From assembly GCA_040755275.1 (NCBI GenBank), contig JBFMBE010000046.1, forward strand, positions 1 to 21,734: 21,734 nucleotides of DNA. The letters run 5' to 3'. Shown here piece by piece: positions 7,716 to 16,894 of the stretch. The first letter of the stretch is position 1; every line of letters starts with the position of its first letter. The stretch comes from Desulfatirhabdium sp040755275. GTDB taxonomy: Bacteria; Desulfobacterota; Desulfobacteria; Desulfobacterales; Desulfatirhabdiaceae. The translations under genes and the position numbers were made by a program. The notes under the pieces were generated by a model. The model was given only the letters and a program-made list of their open reading frames with translations, was not told the DNA's origin and did not search any database.

Positions 7716-9686
7716 GTGGAAGCGGAATGGGTTAAGCAACTTAGGGACCTGGTTTATATCAGTAGAGGGATATTGCTGTACGGCAATGTAAGGGATGTTT
7801 ACCGGATCGAGAGCAATTCTCATATGGCCTACTTGCCAATCCGGGCCTTTTTGGATTGGCTTTTCGGCGAATGCGGTTACAAGCTGATCGGTCATTATGA
7901 CATCCTGGATGGTCTTGAATTTTCCTCGCAAGAACAGCTTCGGGAGTATTCCAGAATGGTGACGGAAATCGAAGAATCTTCCATTCCCAATGCCTCTGCC
8001 GCATATGGGGTTCCGGGAAGAGATGCGACCGTCTCCTCTGCCTCGGAAGACCCTTCCATCTCCTCACGGGCAGATCAGACATTCGTAAAAACCGTTTATT
8101 CCGCCAATTCAATCGAGTTCCAGGAAACCTTTCACCGTATTCGTTCGATCTGGAACCGCAAAAACTGTCCACCCATGGCGATCGTCATCCATTTCTCCGA
8201 AAGGCTGATAGGGTCGCCTCAACAGCTGGACCTAAATGATAGAAGCCATCTGATTCTGCTTGAAAAGCTGCTTGCCGAAGCGCGAATCGTCAACGGACTT
8301 CCGCAACTGCTGGTCATCGTGACCGACGATTTGCGAAAACTTCCTGAATCTTTGTATTATGATCAGCCTCGTTGCAGACGGCTGCTCATTCCCAAGCCCG
8401 ATCTGGATCAACGGAGGCTCTTTTTAGAACTCATTCGAACCTCCTTTTATTTGAACGAAAACGAACCTCTTTCTGAAACGGTTCTGCAGCAACTGATTGA
8501 AAACCTGACAGCGGCATCGGAAGGGCTCACATTCTATGAACTTCAGAGCCTGAGCACCCTGTCGAGAAAGTTACAGATTTCACTGACGGATTCTTCTCGT
8601 TTGATCAAGCGATATAAATTCGGCCGCCAAACCAGCCCATGGGATCAACTTTCACGGGACAAGCTGACTGCAACGCCATGGAAACGAATCCGGATCGATT
8701 GCAATGGAAGTGTTCAGTCAGTTGAAACGACAACGCTTCCTTTTCAGGATTGTCTTCGGCAACGTGTGCTGGGGCAGGATCAGGCCATTCAGGCCCTGGA
8801 AGACATGCTGATCCGTAATATCGAGGGGATGAACGAACCGAATCCCAATCGACAAGGCACCAAACCCAGAGGAATTTTCCTTTTTGCCGGGCCGACCGGT
8901 GTAGGAAAGACGGAGCTCATCAAGGCATTTGCGGAATGGATGTTCGGAGATGAATCCAATATGGTGCGTTTCGACATGAGTGAATTCAATCAGGAGCACT
9001 CTGATCAGAAACTAATAGGGGCCCCTCCTGGGTATGTTGGACATGAACAGGGAGGACAGTTGACCGAGTCTGTGAAAAAGAAACCTTTTTGCGTCATCCT
9101 GTTTGACGAAGTCGATAAGATGCACCGAAAAATATGGGATATCTTCCTCCAAATTCTGGATGACGGCCGATTGACCGACGGTTTGGGAGACACTGTCTAT
9201 TTTTCGGAAACGGTTATCGTTATGACGAGTAACCTGGGAGGGGCTGCCCATCCTGTAGGCGGTAGTGCAGAAGAAGTCGAAATGCACTACCGGAGAAGCG
9301 TTCAGGACTTTTTTCGGCAAACATTGGGGCGACCGGAAATTCTGAATCGCATCGGAATGGATAATGTGATTGTTTTTCATCCCATCGAAGACTCCATCAG
9401 ACGCCAAATTGTCCAGATGAAACTTGCCAACTTCCAAGTGTTATGCGAGGGCCGTCATGGCATTAATATCCGCTTTGATACATCCCTGATCGATTTTCTT
9501 TTGAACCATCCGGAAGGGTTTTCCATCAATGGCGCCAGGGGGGTAGAAAGCCTTCTGTTAACCCATCTGGTAAATCCTGTTGCACGATATCTGTTTTATC
9601 ATCCATCCTTGAAAGGATCGGAAAAGACCGTACATGTCTCTGTTAACCGTTCAACCCATCCGGTGGAAACGATGTTTTCGGAATGA
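7716..9686 (+). CDS. ClpB/ClpA-like AAA+ ATPase
   Basis: A 656-residue protein from a GTG with AGAGG 6 nt upstream. Residues ~390-560 are a Clp D2-type AAA+ module: Walker A GPTGVGKT (392-399), FDMSEFNQEH, the pore-loop region GAPPGYVGHEQGG, Walker B VILFDEVDK (D464, E465), LDDGRLTDG and the sensor-1 segment MTSNLGG. The tail to 656 matches the Clp C-terminal small domain. Residues ~1-330 begin LVYISRGILLYGNVRDVY and look like a degenerate AAA domain, lacking an obvious Walker A. It has one active ATPase ring instead of the two of ClpB (about 860 residues). Such proteins thread or remodel proteins. Beside kinase, VWA and ubiquitin-like genes, it may act as the unfoldase that handles modified targets. 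No ClpP-binding loop is evident. Confidence 0.92.
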   Translation: MEAEWVKQLRDLVYISRGILLYGNVRDVYRIESNSHMAYLPIRAFLDWLFGECGYKLIGHYDILDGLEFSSQEQLREYSRMVTEIEESSIPNASAAYGVPGRDATVSSASEDPSISSRADQTFVKTVYSANSIEFQETFHRIRSIWNRKNCPPMAIVIHFSERLIGSPQQLDLNDRSHLILLEKLLAEARIVNGLPQLLVIVTDDLRKLPESLYYDQPRCRRLLIPKPDLDQRRLFLELIRTSFYLNENEPLSETVLQQLIENLTAASEGLTFYELQSLSTLSRKLQISLTDSSRLIKRYKFGRQTSPWDQLSRDKLTATPWKRIRIDCNGSVQSVETTTLPFQDCLRQRVLGQDQAIQALEDMLIRNIEGMNEPNPNRQGTKPRGIFLFAGPTGVGKTELIKAFAEWMFGDESNMVRFDMSEFNQEHSDQKLIGAPPGYVGHEQGGQLTESVKKKPFCVILFDEVDKMHRKIWDIFLQILDDGRLTDGLGDTVYFSETVIVMTSNLGGAAHPVGGSAEEVEMHYRRSVQDFFRQTLGRPEILNRIGMDNVIVFHPIEDSIRRQIVQMKLANFQVLCEGRHGINIRFDTSLIDFLLNHPEGFSINGARGVESLLLTHLVNPVARYLFYHPSLKGSEKTVHVSVNRSTHPVETMFSE

Positions 9687-9702
9687 TAAGGATGAAAAAG
9701 CG

Positions 9703-10134
9703 ATGGCGGAACATTCTCCGAATGAATTCTGGACATGTTCTCATTGCGGCAGAGCTGATATTCCTCAATCCCGCAATGGATGTCCTCAATGTTACTCAAG
9801 GCGAAACCACCGTCTTAGGAATAATGTGACAATAACGGTAGTGGTCGGTCCGCTCTCTCATGTAGGTGAAGTCATTTCACTGAACGATCATGACGTACTG
9901 ATTCGCCTGAAGGGGGATGATTATGATATACAAGATAATGAAGTCGTTTCCGAAAACGAACTAGGGTGGGTAAAGTTGACGCTAGGCACTGCAAGGATAG
10001 AGGTGCATTCTAAGTCGAGGGATTCCATTGTTCTACGAAACCGTCAGCCGCTGGATCGTTTGGACGATTTAAGCTCAAATGATCAATTGAAAATCGGTAA
10101 ATGGCGCTTTCGGTTGGGTTGTGAGGATCAATGA
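9703..10134 (+). CDS. Zinc-ribbon protein with FHA-like C-terminus
   Basis: A 144-residue protein starting at the ATG after AAGGA (9688-9692), 17 nt downstream of the ATPase stop. A zinc ribbon is formed by C12-x2-C15 and C27-x2-C30 (WTCSHCG ... GCPQCY). Residues ~45-140 are beta-rich and end LSSNDQLKIGKWRFRL, which resembles the last strands of an FHA domain (the 'Lk.GD.i.iG' segment). The S-R-x-H phosphothreonine-binding core seen in the downstream FHA protein is not visible, so any phosphopeptide binding is doubtful. Probably an adaptor in the same signalling complex. The domain assignment of the C-terminal half is tentative. Confidence 0.75.
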   Translation: MAEHSPNEFWTCSHCGRADIPQSRNGCPQCYSRRNHRLRNNVTITVVVGPLSHVGEVISLNDHDVLIRLKGDDYDIQDNEVVSENELGWVKLTLGTARIEVHSKSRDSIVLRNRQPLDRLDDLSSNDQLKIGKWRFRLGCEDQ

Positions 10135-10216
10135 CCATGCGTGGTAAGGTCCCTTCACGTATCTCCTTCTAATGTTTTTTTTTTACAATTTGATCTGCAT
10201 GGCACAGGGCCTTGGT

Positions 10217-11392
10217 ATGGATTTTCAGGAAACTCAATATGCAACGAATGGATATATCCTTGAAAAACGTCTTGGTCAAGGTGCTTCAGGAACCGTATGG
10301 CTGATACGACGAAACGATGAATATTTTGCACTGAAACACATCAGTTACCATGAGCAAATCGACCCTATCCGGATCAATCTTCACGGCGGAGATCGCCAAC
10401 AGGCTTTGAATGCTCTTCGGAATAATCTTGAGACGTTGCGTCGTGAGATCAGCATCGTCCAGGACTTGAGCGGTCGAAGCTCTCATCTGGTTCGCTATTT
10501 CGATCATGAATGCCGGGAAGCAGGTTCCGAGCGGGATGTCTGCATCGATATTTGGATTCGAAAAGAATACTGTGATCATGTGCTAAGCGATCTCATCGAA
10601 AATAGACAAATTGGGTTGTACGCTGCTTTGCGGTACATAATTCACATCAGCCTCGCGTTGGTGAATTTACATTCCAAAGGGATCGTTCATCGCGATATTA
10701 AACCCGCCAATATCATGGTTACCGGTGATTTATCCAAAGCATATGCAAAGCTCGACGATTTCGGCCAAGCGCGCCGCATCGGTCCAAACTATACCTGTTC
10801 CTACAGACATCAAGGAACATTCCTGTATAGCGCACCTGAAGTTGATGATAACATGCCAAACATCGATTGGAAACGAGCCGATATTTTTTCCATGGGAACA
10901 ACCGCATATGAAACGTTAACCGGAAATGTTCCTTTCTGGGAAGATGACATGCGCACTCTTGACCAGCGAAGTTTCGAGGACCGTCTTTCCAGCAACAAGA
11001 GGTGCCACAGATTGGGCGTCATGGATAGCTTGGACGATTGCTTGAAGGCACTTCTGTTGAAAGCGACCCATCCAGACGCTAATTTACGGTTTCCTGACGC
11101 CGAGGCAATGCATGAAGAATTGGTAACATGTGTGAAAGGGATGGGGGACCGATCCATGAAGGATTTTTGCCTGACAAGGAATTCCGCTGCGATCGAGCGA
11201 GCCCGTGTGTTGTATCAGGCCTTATGTGATGTTAGGCAACAGGCTGATGACTGGCGATGCCTGGGAAATGTCGCATACCATGAAGGACGGACAGATGATG
11301 CAGCCCAATGTTACCGAAAGGCTATCGATATCGATCCGGATGATAAATATTCTAAGGAAAATTTGGATACAGTGACAGCAGAAAATCATTGA
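10217..11392 (+). CDS. Ser/Thr protein kinase with C-terminal TPR
   Basis: A 391-residue eukaryote-like (Hanks-type) kinase. The chosen ATG gives MDFQETQY just before the glycine loop LGQGASGTVW; in-frame ATGs at 10172 and 10199 are possible but lack a clear ribosome binding site. Catalytic elements are intact: ATP-binding K40 (FALKHI), HRDIKPANI with D160, DFG with D181, and the SAPE motif. Residues ~325-385 contain a tetratricopeptide repeat (LGNVAYHEGRTDDAAQCYRKAIDIDPDD) that would bind a partner. There is no transmembrane helix or PASTA domain, so it is cytosolic. The PP2C phosphatase and FHA protein encoded downstream complete a write/read/erase phospho-Thr circuit. Likely substrates are products of this operon. 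Confidence 0.95.
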   Translation: MDFQETQYATNGYILEKRLGQGASGTVWLIRRNDEYFALKHISYHEQIDPIRINLHGGDRQQALNALRNNLETLRREISIVQDLSGRSSHLVRYFDHECREAGSERDVCIDIWIRKEYCDHVLSDLIENRQIGLYAALRYIIHISLALVNLHSKGIVHRDIKPANIMVTGDLSKAYAKLDDFGQARRIGPNYTCSYRHQGTFLYSAPEVDDNMPNIDWKRADIFSMGTTAYETLTGNVPFWEDDMRTLDQRSFEDRLSSNKRCHRLGVMDSLDDCLKALLLKATHPDANLRFPDAEAMHEELVTCVKGMGDRSMKDFCLTRNSAAIERARVLYQALCDVRQQADDWRCLGNVAYHEGRTDDAAQCYRKAIDIDPDDKYSKENLDTVTAENH

Positions 11393-11409
11393 TGAATTCA
11401 GGAGGACCC

Positions 11410-12654
11410 ATGATTCAAATCCAAACAGGATGGGATCGATACCACCGTCCTTTGATGGGAAAACACGACGCATCTTTCATGATAAGTTGTTTTGCGGAAT
11501 CACAAAAGAGGGTACCTATTCATGCCGGGTTTTTCTTGGATGTCAGTGAATCCATGGGGAGGGACGGTAGATTGAGTCATGCAAAAGAATTCATTCTTTC
11601 CCTTCTCAATAACCTTCAAAATGGTGACCATTTTACCTTGGCCACTTTTCATGGAAGAGTCACTCTTTTCGCCGATGATGAAACGTTAACCGACCAAAAT
11701 CGACCTTTGCTGGCTGAACGAATACGCAGCTTGGAGGCAGGGGGGGTCACCCGACTGGATTTGGCGCTTGAAACCATACGAGATCGTATGAAATCTTCTG
11801 GTGAACTATTGAGATTTACGTTCCTGGTTTCAGACGGCTTTCCAACGGACAAAGATGGGTATCAGGTAACCGATGAGCAAAGCTACCTGAATATTGCAGC
11901 CCAAGTCGGTCAACAGGGGAAGCCATTGATTGTGGTGGCTTTCGGGAATCCAGATTCTTATAATCCTGTTTTTTTTAATGCTGTGGCGGAAAAGACCCAG
12001 GGATCTTTTCGATACAGCCCTGATGCCCATCAGCTTGTCGCCTCCTTAAACGAAGATATACGACGTATGAACATCACCCGTGTCGGAAATGTCCGTATTG
12101 TGTTTGAGTTGGATCCAACACTCGCTTCCTGCAATTGGGTCGGCAGGGCTTATCCAGACAAACAATTGCTAGTACCCGTCGAGAAACAAACGTATATACT
12201 CGGGTCACTTTGCATAGGTGATCCAGTTGTATTGATTGCCAATATATCAAGCTACGGGGATCTTGATACCACATCGGGTGAGCATCGGTTGGGAACAGTT
12301 CGAATGGTTGCGAATACGCAAACTGGTTGTTGGAAACAACACCTTGTATTATCGCAAGATTATACTAATCGATCCGATCTCATAGAATATCGGGACGAAA
12401 CGGTTCACCGCTGGTATCTCGAGTTGGAAGAGACGGCCCAGTTACGGAAAGCCGTCCAGGCGATCACTGAAAGAAGAACAACTGAAGCCGAACAACACAT
12501 CAATGCAGCACGATCTACCAGGCAATCGCTGGGTAAAGCGATCAACGAGTTGGACGATCTGAGAAGAACACTGACCAGAGACAATGGGGACGGTGTGGCG
12601 CGTCTTCTGGAGCTAGCGAGGTTGTCTCGATTTTCGCATAGGGGGGATCGATAA
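11410..12654 (+). CDS. VWA-domain protein
   Basis: A 414-residue protein; ATG 11410 has AGGAGG at 11400-11405, a short spacing, and in-frame TTG/ATG codons at 11389 and 11392 are alternatives. Residues ~35-230 are a von Willebrand A domain with a complete metal-ion-dependent adhesion site: D44-x-S46-x-S48 (LDVSESMG), T114 (GGVTRLD) and D142 (VSDGFPTD). A beta-sandwich-like segment (~230-335) and a helical Arg/Glu-rich tail (~335-414) follow. No signal peptide, so intracellular. VWA proteins of this kind act as scaffolds beside AAA+ ATPases (as with MoxR or TerY systems) and are often phospho-regulated. Its stop overlaps the next start (TAATG at 12652), so translation is coupled. Confidence 0.93.
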   Translation: MIQIQTGWDRYHRPLMGKHDASFMISCFAESQKRVPIHAGFFLDVSESMGRDGRLSHAKEFILSLLNNLQNGDHFTLATFHGRVTLFADDETLTDQNRPLLAERIRSLEAGGVTRLDLALETIRDRMKSSGELLRFTFLVSDGFPTDKDGYQVTDEQSYLNIAAQVGQQGKPLIVVAFGNPDSYNPVFFNAVAEKTQGSFRYSPDAHQLVASLNEDIRRMNITRVGNVRIVFELDPTLASCNWVGRAYPDKQLLVPVEKQTYILGSLCIGDPVVLIANISSYGDLDTTSGEHRLGTVRMVANTQTGCWKQHLVLSQDYTNRSDLIEYRDETVHRWYLELEETAQLRKAVQAITERRTTEAEQHINAARSTRQSLGKAINELDDLRRTLTRDNGDGVARLLELARLSRFSHRGDR

Positions 12655-13169
12655 TGCGGCTATGCCCCGTATGCGGTGAATTGAATCCGATGATGGTGAC
12701 GCAGTGCATCCATTGTGCATCCAATCTCAATCCGCTAAGCGATGAAACGCAAAGAACATCCAATCGACCTGATACATTGGAATTCATGGATGAAAATCCT
12801 TCTTCTTGTAACAAGTGGATTCTGAAATTCTCTTTTCCAGACGATCCAAATCGTTCTTGGGGAGTTTTGTTCGACAAGCATGAAATCATTGTCGGAAGGC
12901 GAGATGAAACAGAACATTGGTATCCGGATGTGGATTTGTCGGATATTCTTCCGTCGGAAAAAGCCTCGCTTATTTCCAGAAAACACCTACAATTAACAAT
13001 TCAGGATCGTCATCCAGTCATAAAAGATATGGGAAGCGTAAACCGTGTTTACTTGAATTCTGCGGATAACCCGCTAGACCCCCATAGGTATTATCCATTA
13101 AAAATGAATGATGTGATTGGCTTGGGAAATGTTGTCGCGTTTAAAATCAAAGAGTGGAAGGCAGCATGA
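12654..13169 (+). CDS. Zinc-ribbon plus FHA domain protein
   Basis: A 171-residue protein. The N-terminal zinc ribbon uses C4, C7, C18 and C21 (CPVCG ... CIHC). Residues ~65-165 are a forkhead-associated domain: IIVGRRDE, then LISRKHL with S108, R109 and H111, the core that reads phosphothreonine, followed by DMGSVNRVYLN and LKMNDVIGLG. FHA domains bind phospho-Thr peptides, so the kinase product or an autophosphorylated partner is the probable ligand. The gene overlaps the VWA gene by one base and the PP2C gene by four bases (ATGA), strong evidence for a single transcript and stoichiometric expression. Confidence 0.94.
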   Translation: MRLCPVCGELNPMMVTQCIHCASNLNPLSDETQRTSNRPDTLEFMDENPSSCNKWILKFSFPDDPNRSWGVLFDKHEIIVGRRDETEHWYPDVDLSDILPSEKASLISRKHLQLTIQDRHPVIKDMGSVNRVYLNSADNPLDPHRYYPLKMNDVIGLGNVVAFKIKEWKAA

Positions 13170-14017
13170 AACCGGTTGCTCATTTTTCAACGGATCAAGG
13201 TCATTGTCGAGAGACAAACGAAGATGCCTATTTCGATGCATCTCATTTGCCTTGGGATCTTACGGATTCAAATGGATATCTCTATGCGGTTGCTGATGGG
13301 ATGGGCGGTGTTGCCGGTGGAGGAATCGCAAGCAATATAACGGTGAAAGCTCTTCAGGAATATTATGAAAAATGCAGGAAGCATGATCTTAGACGGCTAC
13401 CTTGGAAAGAATGGGCGACACAGACCATTTCTGAGTTGACGAATCGCATCAACCACTATCTGGCAGCTGGCTCTTATTTCAATCCAGACATTCCTACCGA
13501 TCTCGGAACGACGCTTGTTGGCATCGCTATTTTTAAGGAAGAAGCCGTGGGCTTCAACATTGGAGACAGCCGTCTCTATCACTTCAGCATACAAAAGGGA
13601 TTCTATCAGGTCTCAAAAGATCATAACAAAGCTCGGGAGCTTTTGGACGAAGGCAAGATCACTTCCGATGGGGCACGAAATCATCCAGACAGTCATGTAT
13701 TGACACACTGGCTTGGTGGCCGATCTCGGATGGGAGTCTGTCAGCCCGATATATTTCCGCTGCAACTCTGTCCGGGAGAAATGCTGTTATTGTGCAGCGA
13801 TGGACTCAGCGGTTTGGTTCCAGATACGGAAATGGCCCAATGTTTGTTATTGCATGGGAATGATTTGAAAAAAATCACTGACGACCTGATTAGCAAGGCG
13901 CTTTCAGCGGGTGGTTACGACAACATTACCGTAGGCATCATCCAATTGCGTCCTGATGAGGAGGAAGGCCATGGCAAAAGTGAAGATCGATCGCATCTGG
14001 TACGATTGGCCGGATGA
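13166..14017 (+). CDS. PP2C-family Ser/Thr phosphatase
   Basis: A 283-residue phosphatase, the usual size of a free-standing bacterial PP2C domain. Signature motifs are present in order: DQGHCRETNEDAYF (D20), ADGMGG (D44, G45), TDLGTTL, NIGDSRLY, SKDHN, LLCSDGLSG (D212) and GGYDNITVG (D252, N253), so both metal sites should be intact. Start chosen at 13166, overlapping the FHA stop as ATGA and preceded by GGAAGG; a GTG at 13154 is in frame but unlikely. It would reverse phosphorylation by the kinase encoded three genes upstream. Its 3' end overlaps the E2-like gene by 47 bp. Confidence 0.96.
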   Translation: MKPVAHFSTDQGHCRETNEDAYFDASHLPWDLTDSNGYLYAVADGMGGVAGGGIASNITVKALQEYYEKCRKHDLRRLPWKEWATQTISELTNRINHYLAAGSYFNPDIPTDLGTTLVGIAIFKEEAVGFNIGDSRLYHFSIQKGFYQVSKDHNKARELLDEGKITSDGARNHPDSHVLTHWLGGRSRMGVCQPDIFPLQLCPGEMLLLCSDGLSGLVPDTEMAQCLLLHGNDLKKITDDLISKALSAGGYDNITVGIIQLRPDEEEGHGKSEDRSHLVRLAG

Positions 14018-14726
14018 CTCCATATCTGAACCTCAAGTTCGGGAATTTTTACAAGGCAGAGGGGATTCAGCAGCTGCCTCTCGGAATTATTTGTTTTTCA
14101 CCCCGAACAATCGAATGGAGACCCCCCTTCCGGATGCCCCCATGAAAATTGGTTCAGATGACAGAGTGTACCTTTCGTCTTTTCCGGCTAATATCCATTA
14201 TGGCTCTGATATCAACTCGTTGAGGGATTTAGACGATTTCAAGAGGCTTTCAGTTCGCGAAAAATACATTCTGGCTCAGGTGTTTCAGGTTTCGGAAACC
14301 TATTTTCGACGCAATAGCATATCCTTACATCTCAGCAAGAACTGCGACTTTTTGGCGATACGCGATTTTCCTCTTCCCCCAAGGGGCGACTGGGCAAATC
14401 GTCAAATTCCCATCTGCATCTATTTTCCGAGAGATTATCCGACGCACGCCCCCATTGGTTTTTTTGTAGGCCGAAATCTTAAGCTGCGCAATCAGAATGC
14501 AGAAGGAGCAATGCATATTTTTTCGGGTGGCATATATCGAGAGCCGAATGCGTTTATGGAGAAGTATGATCTCCGTTCCAGGGGATACCATTTTTTCTGC
14601 TGGCATGTGGAACAGAATTGGCATCCCAACATGCGTAATCCGTTCGAACCCGATAACCTGTATACCTTTCTCAAGGCTGTTCGCAAGGCATTTCATTCCG
14701 GTATGGCCGATATGCTGAATCGATAG
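13971..14726 (+). CDS. E2-like (ubiquitin-conjugating-fold) protein with N-terminal beta-grasp-like region
   Basis: A 251-residue protein whose ATG follows AGGAGG (13959-13964). Residues ~90-245 match the pattern of prokaryotic E2 family proteins: FLAIRDFPLPP, ICIYFPRDYPTHAP (the YP..P turn after the E2 strands), a Cys in FFCWHVEQNW (C210, H212), then FEPDNLYTFLKAVRKAF, the closing helix. C210 is the best candidate for the thioester cysteine. Residues ~1-80 alternate strands and a helix in a way that resembles a ubiquitin-like beta-grasp domain, which would make this a modifier-E2 fusion; that part is inference. There is no C-terminal Gly-Gly. The E1-JAB gene starts 9 nt downstream, the pairing expected of a conjugation system. 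An alternative is a non-catalytic E2-fold adaptor. Confidence 0.75.
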   Translation: MAKVKIDRIWYDWPDDSISEPQVREFLQGRGDSAAASRNYLFFTPNNRMETPLPDAPMKIGSDDRVYLSSFPANIHYGSDINSLRDLDDFKRLSVREKYILAQVFQVSETYFRRNSISLHLSKNCDFLAIRDFPLPPRGDWANRQIPICIYFPRDYPTHAPIGFFVGRNLKLRNQNAEGAMHIFSGGIYREPNAFMEKYDLRSRGYHFFCWHVEQNWHPNMRNPFEPDNLYTFLKAVRKAFHSGMADMLNR

Positions 14727-14734
14727 GAGATACG

Positions 14735-16471
14735 ATGAAACGGTTTATCCTCATTGTTCCAGGTGGATGGCGCCTGAAACTGAACGAATATTTGTTCGAC
14801 GGTTCCGGACATGAATATTGCGCTTACATGGCTGCAGGAGTGAGTGAAGGCAATGAGGAATTTCGTTTGATTGGGAATGAGCTGTTGCTTCCTCAAAAAC
14901 CAAATGAAGAGGGAATGGGGGATTATGTTATTTCCGATTCAACCATATGCCGACCAAGGATATCCTACCGAAACCTTGTCTTGTATGAATCGATCGAGAG
15001 AAATGGCATGGTGCAACGCAATTTCTCTTTGATCGACATTCATTGTCATCCTTTTGCCGCAGGGAAAACTGTAGCTTTTTCTTCGATGGACGAAGAGTGG
15101 CAACGGAAAAGCGCGGATCATTTTTTCAATACATGCCGGTTTGGGGGAACGATCTGCTTTTTGGTAATCGGTTCTGGCGGCGCCATTCAAGGCAAGGTCT
15201 ATCGACGCAGGTTCATTCGTAAGGGGGGATGGATCGTCAGTCCATTGGACCGAATTGTATTTTTAGATGCACCCTATCGAGAATGGACAAGCGATGATTC
15301 CGATCGGACGTTGAGCGAAATGCAGCGTGCCATTTGGAACAGACAAATTATGGCCATTGGGGAAACCGGGCAGGCAGTATTGGCGCGAAAGTCTTTTGCG
15401 TTGGTCGGGGTGGGCGGTATAGGTTCCATCGTAGCGGAAGGGCTTGCCAGACTCGGCGTCACGCGTTTTCTCTTGATCGATCCGGATGCTGCGGAACCGA
15501 GTAATTTGAACCGTTTTTCGGGAATGAGCCGGAAAGATGCACAAACAGGGAAACCGAAAACAGCGATTGCAGCGAGGGAAATCCGAAAAATCCATCCCAA
15601 TGCTCGAATCATCCAAATCCGCGAACCTGTACAATCGGAAAGGGCCCGGAAAAAACTGAAAAGCATCGATGCCGTCGTCCTCAGTACCGACAACCTGCTC
15701 AGCCGTCATTTCACGAATGTGTTCTGTTTGCAATATGGAATCCCTTTGTTTTCGCTTGGATCGGTTATCAACATCGATGGCGATACCGGAAAGGTCAAAG
15801 ACATGTGTTGCTCTTATGTTCGTGTCCTTCCAGGAGAAAACGCCATGTGTCTTCACTGTTCCGGAAATATCGACGACCATGCACTAGCCTATGAACTCAG
15901 CCCCGACCCAGTCCGACAAGAAGGGGTATCGCGCGGATATGTCAATGACGCAGAGATCCACCAGCCGGCTGTCCGCCAGTTGAATGGAACGATCGCCGAT
16001 TTGGCTCTTTTCGAAATCCTCAAGTACTTCACCGGATTCAACAAGAATGCTGAAAACATGCAACAGCTCTTTTACGAACCGGGGGAAAAAAACGAAAACG
16101 ATATCCGGAATGCGTTTGAATTCGAGGACGCTGAAGGATTGATTTACGACCAGCTGAGATACAAATTGGTCTTGATTCGGTATCTATTTCCATGTTTGAA
16201 GGACTTCATTGATGGTGTTCAAATTGACATAAAATGGATCGATGGAAGATTATATTATTTTCTGGATGATGAAGGGCCGATGGTATACGAAGAAGAATGT
16301 ACGGCGAATTCAAGAAGGCTTTCCTTGAATGATTCTTGTAGAAAGGCATTGAAGCAAGTTATGACCATGCGAAGACGATGCATTGAACGAAAGAAGAATT
16401 GCCCATATTGTGGTGAAAACGGTATTATCGGAAAAGCTGACAATGAAATCTTGCCCGGATTTGAGGAGTAG
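14735..16471 (+). CDS. JAB protease - E1/ThiF adenylyltransferase fusion
   Basis: A 578-residue protein with AGGAG ~5 nt before the ATG. Residues ~1-160 are a JAB/JAMM metalloprotease: E27 (GHEYCAYMAAG), H103-x-H105-x10-S116-x2-D119 (IHCHPFAAG ... SSMD), all zinc-site residues present. Residues ~195-460 are an E1-like ThiF/MoeB adenylation domain: GVGGIG (225-230), LIDPDAAEPSNLNRFSG with the Asp and Arg needed for ATP, KPKT, and STDN. A structural zinc is likely bound by C372/C375 (CLHC) and C556/C559 (CPYC). E1 activates a modifier C-terminus by adenylation and passes it to the E2; JAB cleaves precursors or conjugates. Fusions of these two are known in bacterial ubiquitin-like operons. No free modifier with a Gly-Gly tail is encoded in the window. 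Confidence 0.93.
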   Translation: MKRFILIVPGGWRLKLNEYLFDGSGHEYCAYMAAGVSEGNEEFRLIGNELLLPQKPNEEGMGDYVISDSTICRPRISYRNLVLYESIERNGMVQRNFSLIDIHCHPFAAGKTVAFSSMDEEWQRKSADHFFNTCRFGGTICFLVIGSGGAIQGKVYRRRFIRKGGWIVSPLDRIVFLDAPYREWTSDDSDRTLSEMQRAIWNRQIMAIGETGQAVLARKSFALVGVGGIGSIVAEGLARLGVTRFLLIDPDAAEPSNLNRFSGMSRKDAQTGKPKTAIAAREIRKIHPNARIIQIREPVQSERARKKLKSIDAVVLSTDNLLSRHFTNVFCLQYGIPLFSLGSVINIDGDTGKVKDMCCSYVRVLPGENAMCLHCSGNIDDHALAYELSPDPVRQEGVSRGYVNDAEIHQPAVRQLNGTIADLALFEILKYFTGFNKNAENMQQLFYEPGEKNENDIRNAFEFEDAEGLIYDQLRYKLVLIRYLFPCLKDFIDGVQIDIKWIDGRLYYFLDDEGPMVYEEECTANSRRLSLNDSCRKALKQVMTMRRRCIERKKNCPYCGENGIIGKADNEILPGFEE

Positions 16472-16894
16472 TTCATGCTTATTGCGAGGCCTGTCACGCT
16501 CTTCCGTGAAGAAATGGATGTACCTGTCTGATTTACATATCCACTTCTTTCCTAAGTAATCCATTAATGACCTTGCTAACAGTTGGAAAGTCTTCTGATC
16601 GTCGCATGGCGGGGTATACACTTTTTCACTGCATCGGATCAACTCAGTCGTCCGATGACCCAAGGGCCGGATGTCAGGACAGGCATTCGGTACGGGCAAT
16701 CAAAACGCAACGGATTGATTTTCAAATCGTTGTGGGTAGCTGAACGACTCTCGACCCAACGATCTCCGGCTGCTTCAAGCAAGTTTCCGCTTCAGCCTCA
16801 AAAGGTGTATGCCACGCTATGCTCAGGCTCGGCAATGAACAAAATCCGAGTTGGGTCGACTTTTGTGACTCCATCATGTATTGCGGGTGATCCC
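16472..16894 (+). other. 423-bp intergenic region within the island
   Basis: No convincing gene. The frame of the downstream coiled-coil gene is open back to a TTG at 16583, and an in-frame ATG lies at 16835, but neither has a ribosome binding site and the translated sequence lacks the charged helical character of the protein. One 10-bp inverted repeat, TCGACCCAAC at 16751-16760 and its complement at 16850-16859, is present. This gap probably separates the long operon from a second transcription unit. Confidence 0.5.

Noticed and set aside
10175..10185. T-run before the kinase as a possible terminator
   Set aside because: No stem precedes it; the operon most likely continues through.
16751..16859. 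10-bp inverted repeat before the second coiled-coil gene
   Set aside because: A single pair 89 bp apart in a 420-bp region is not far from chance, and no other element is associated.
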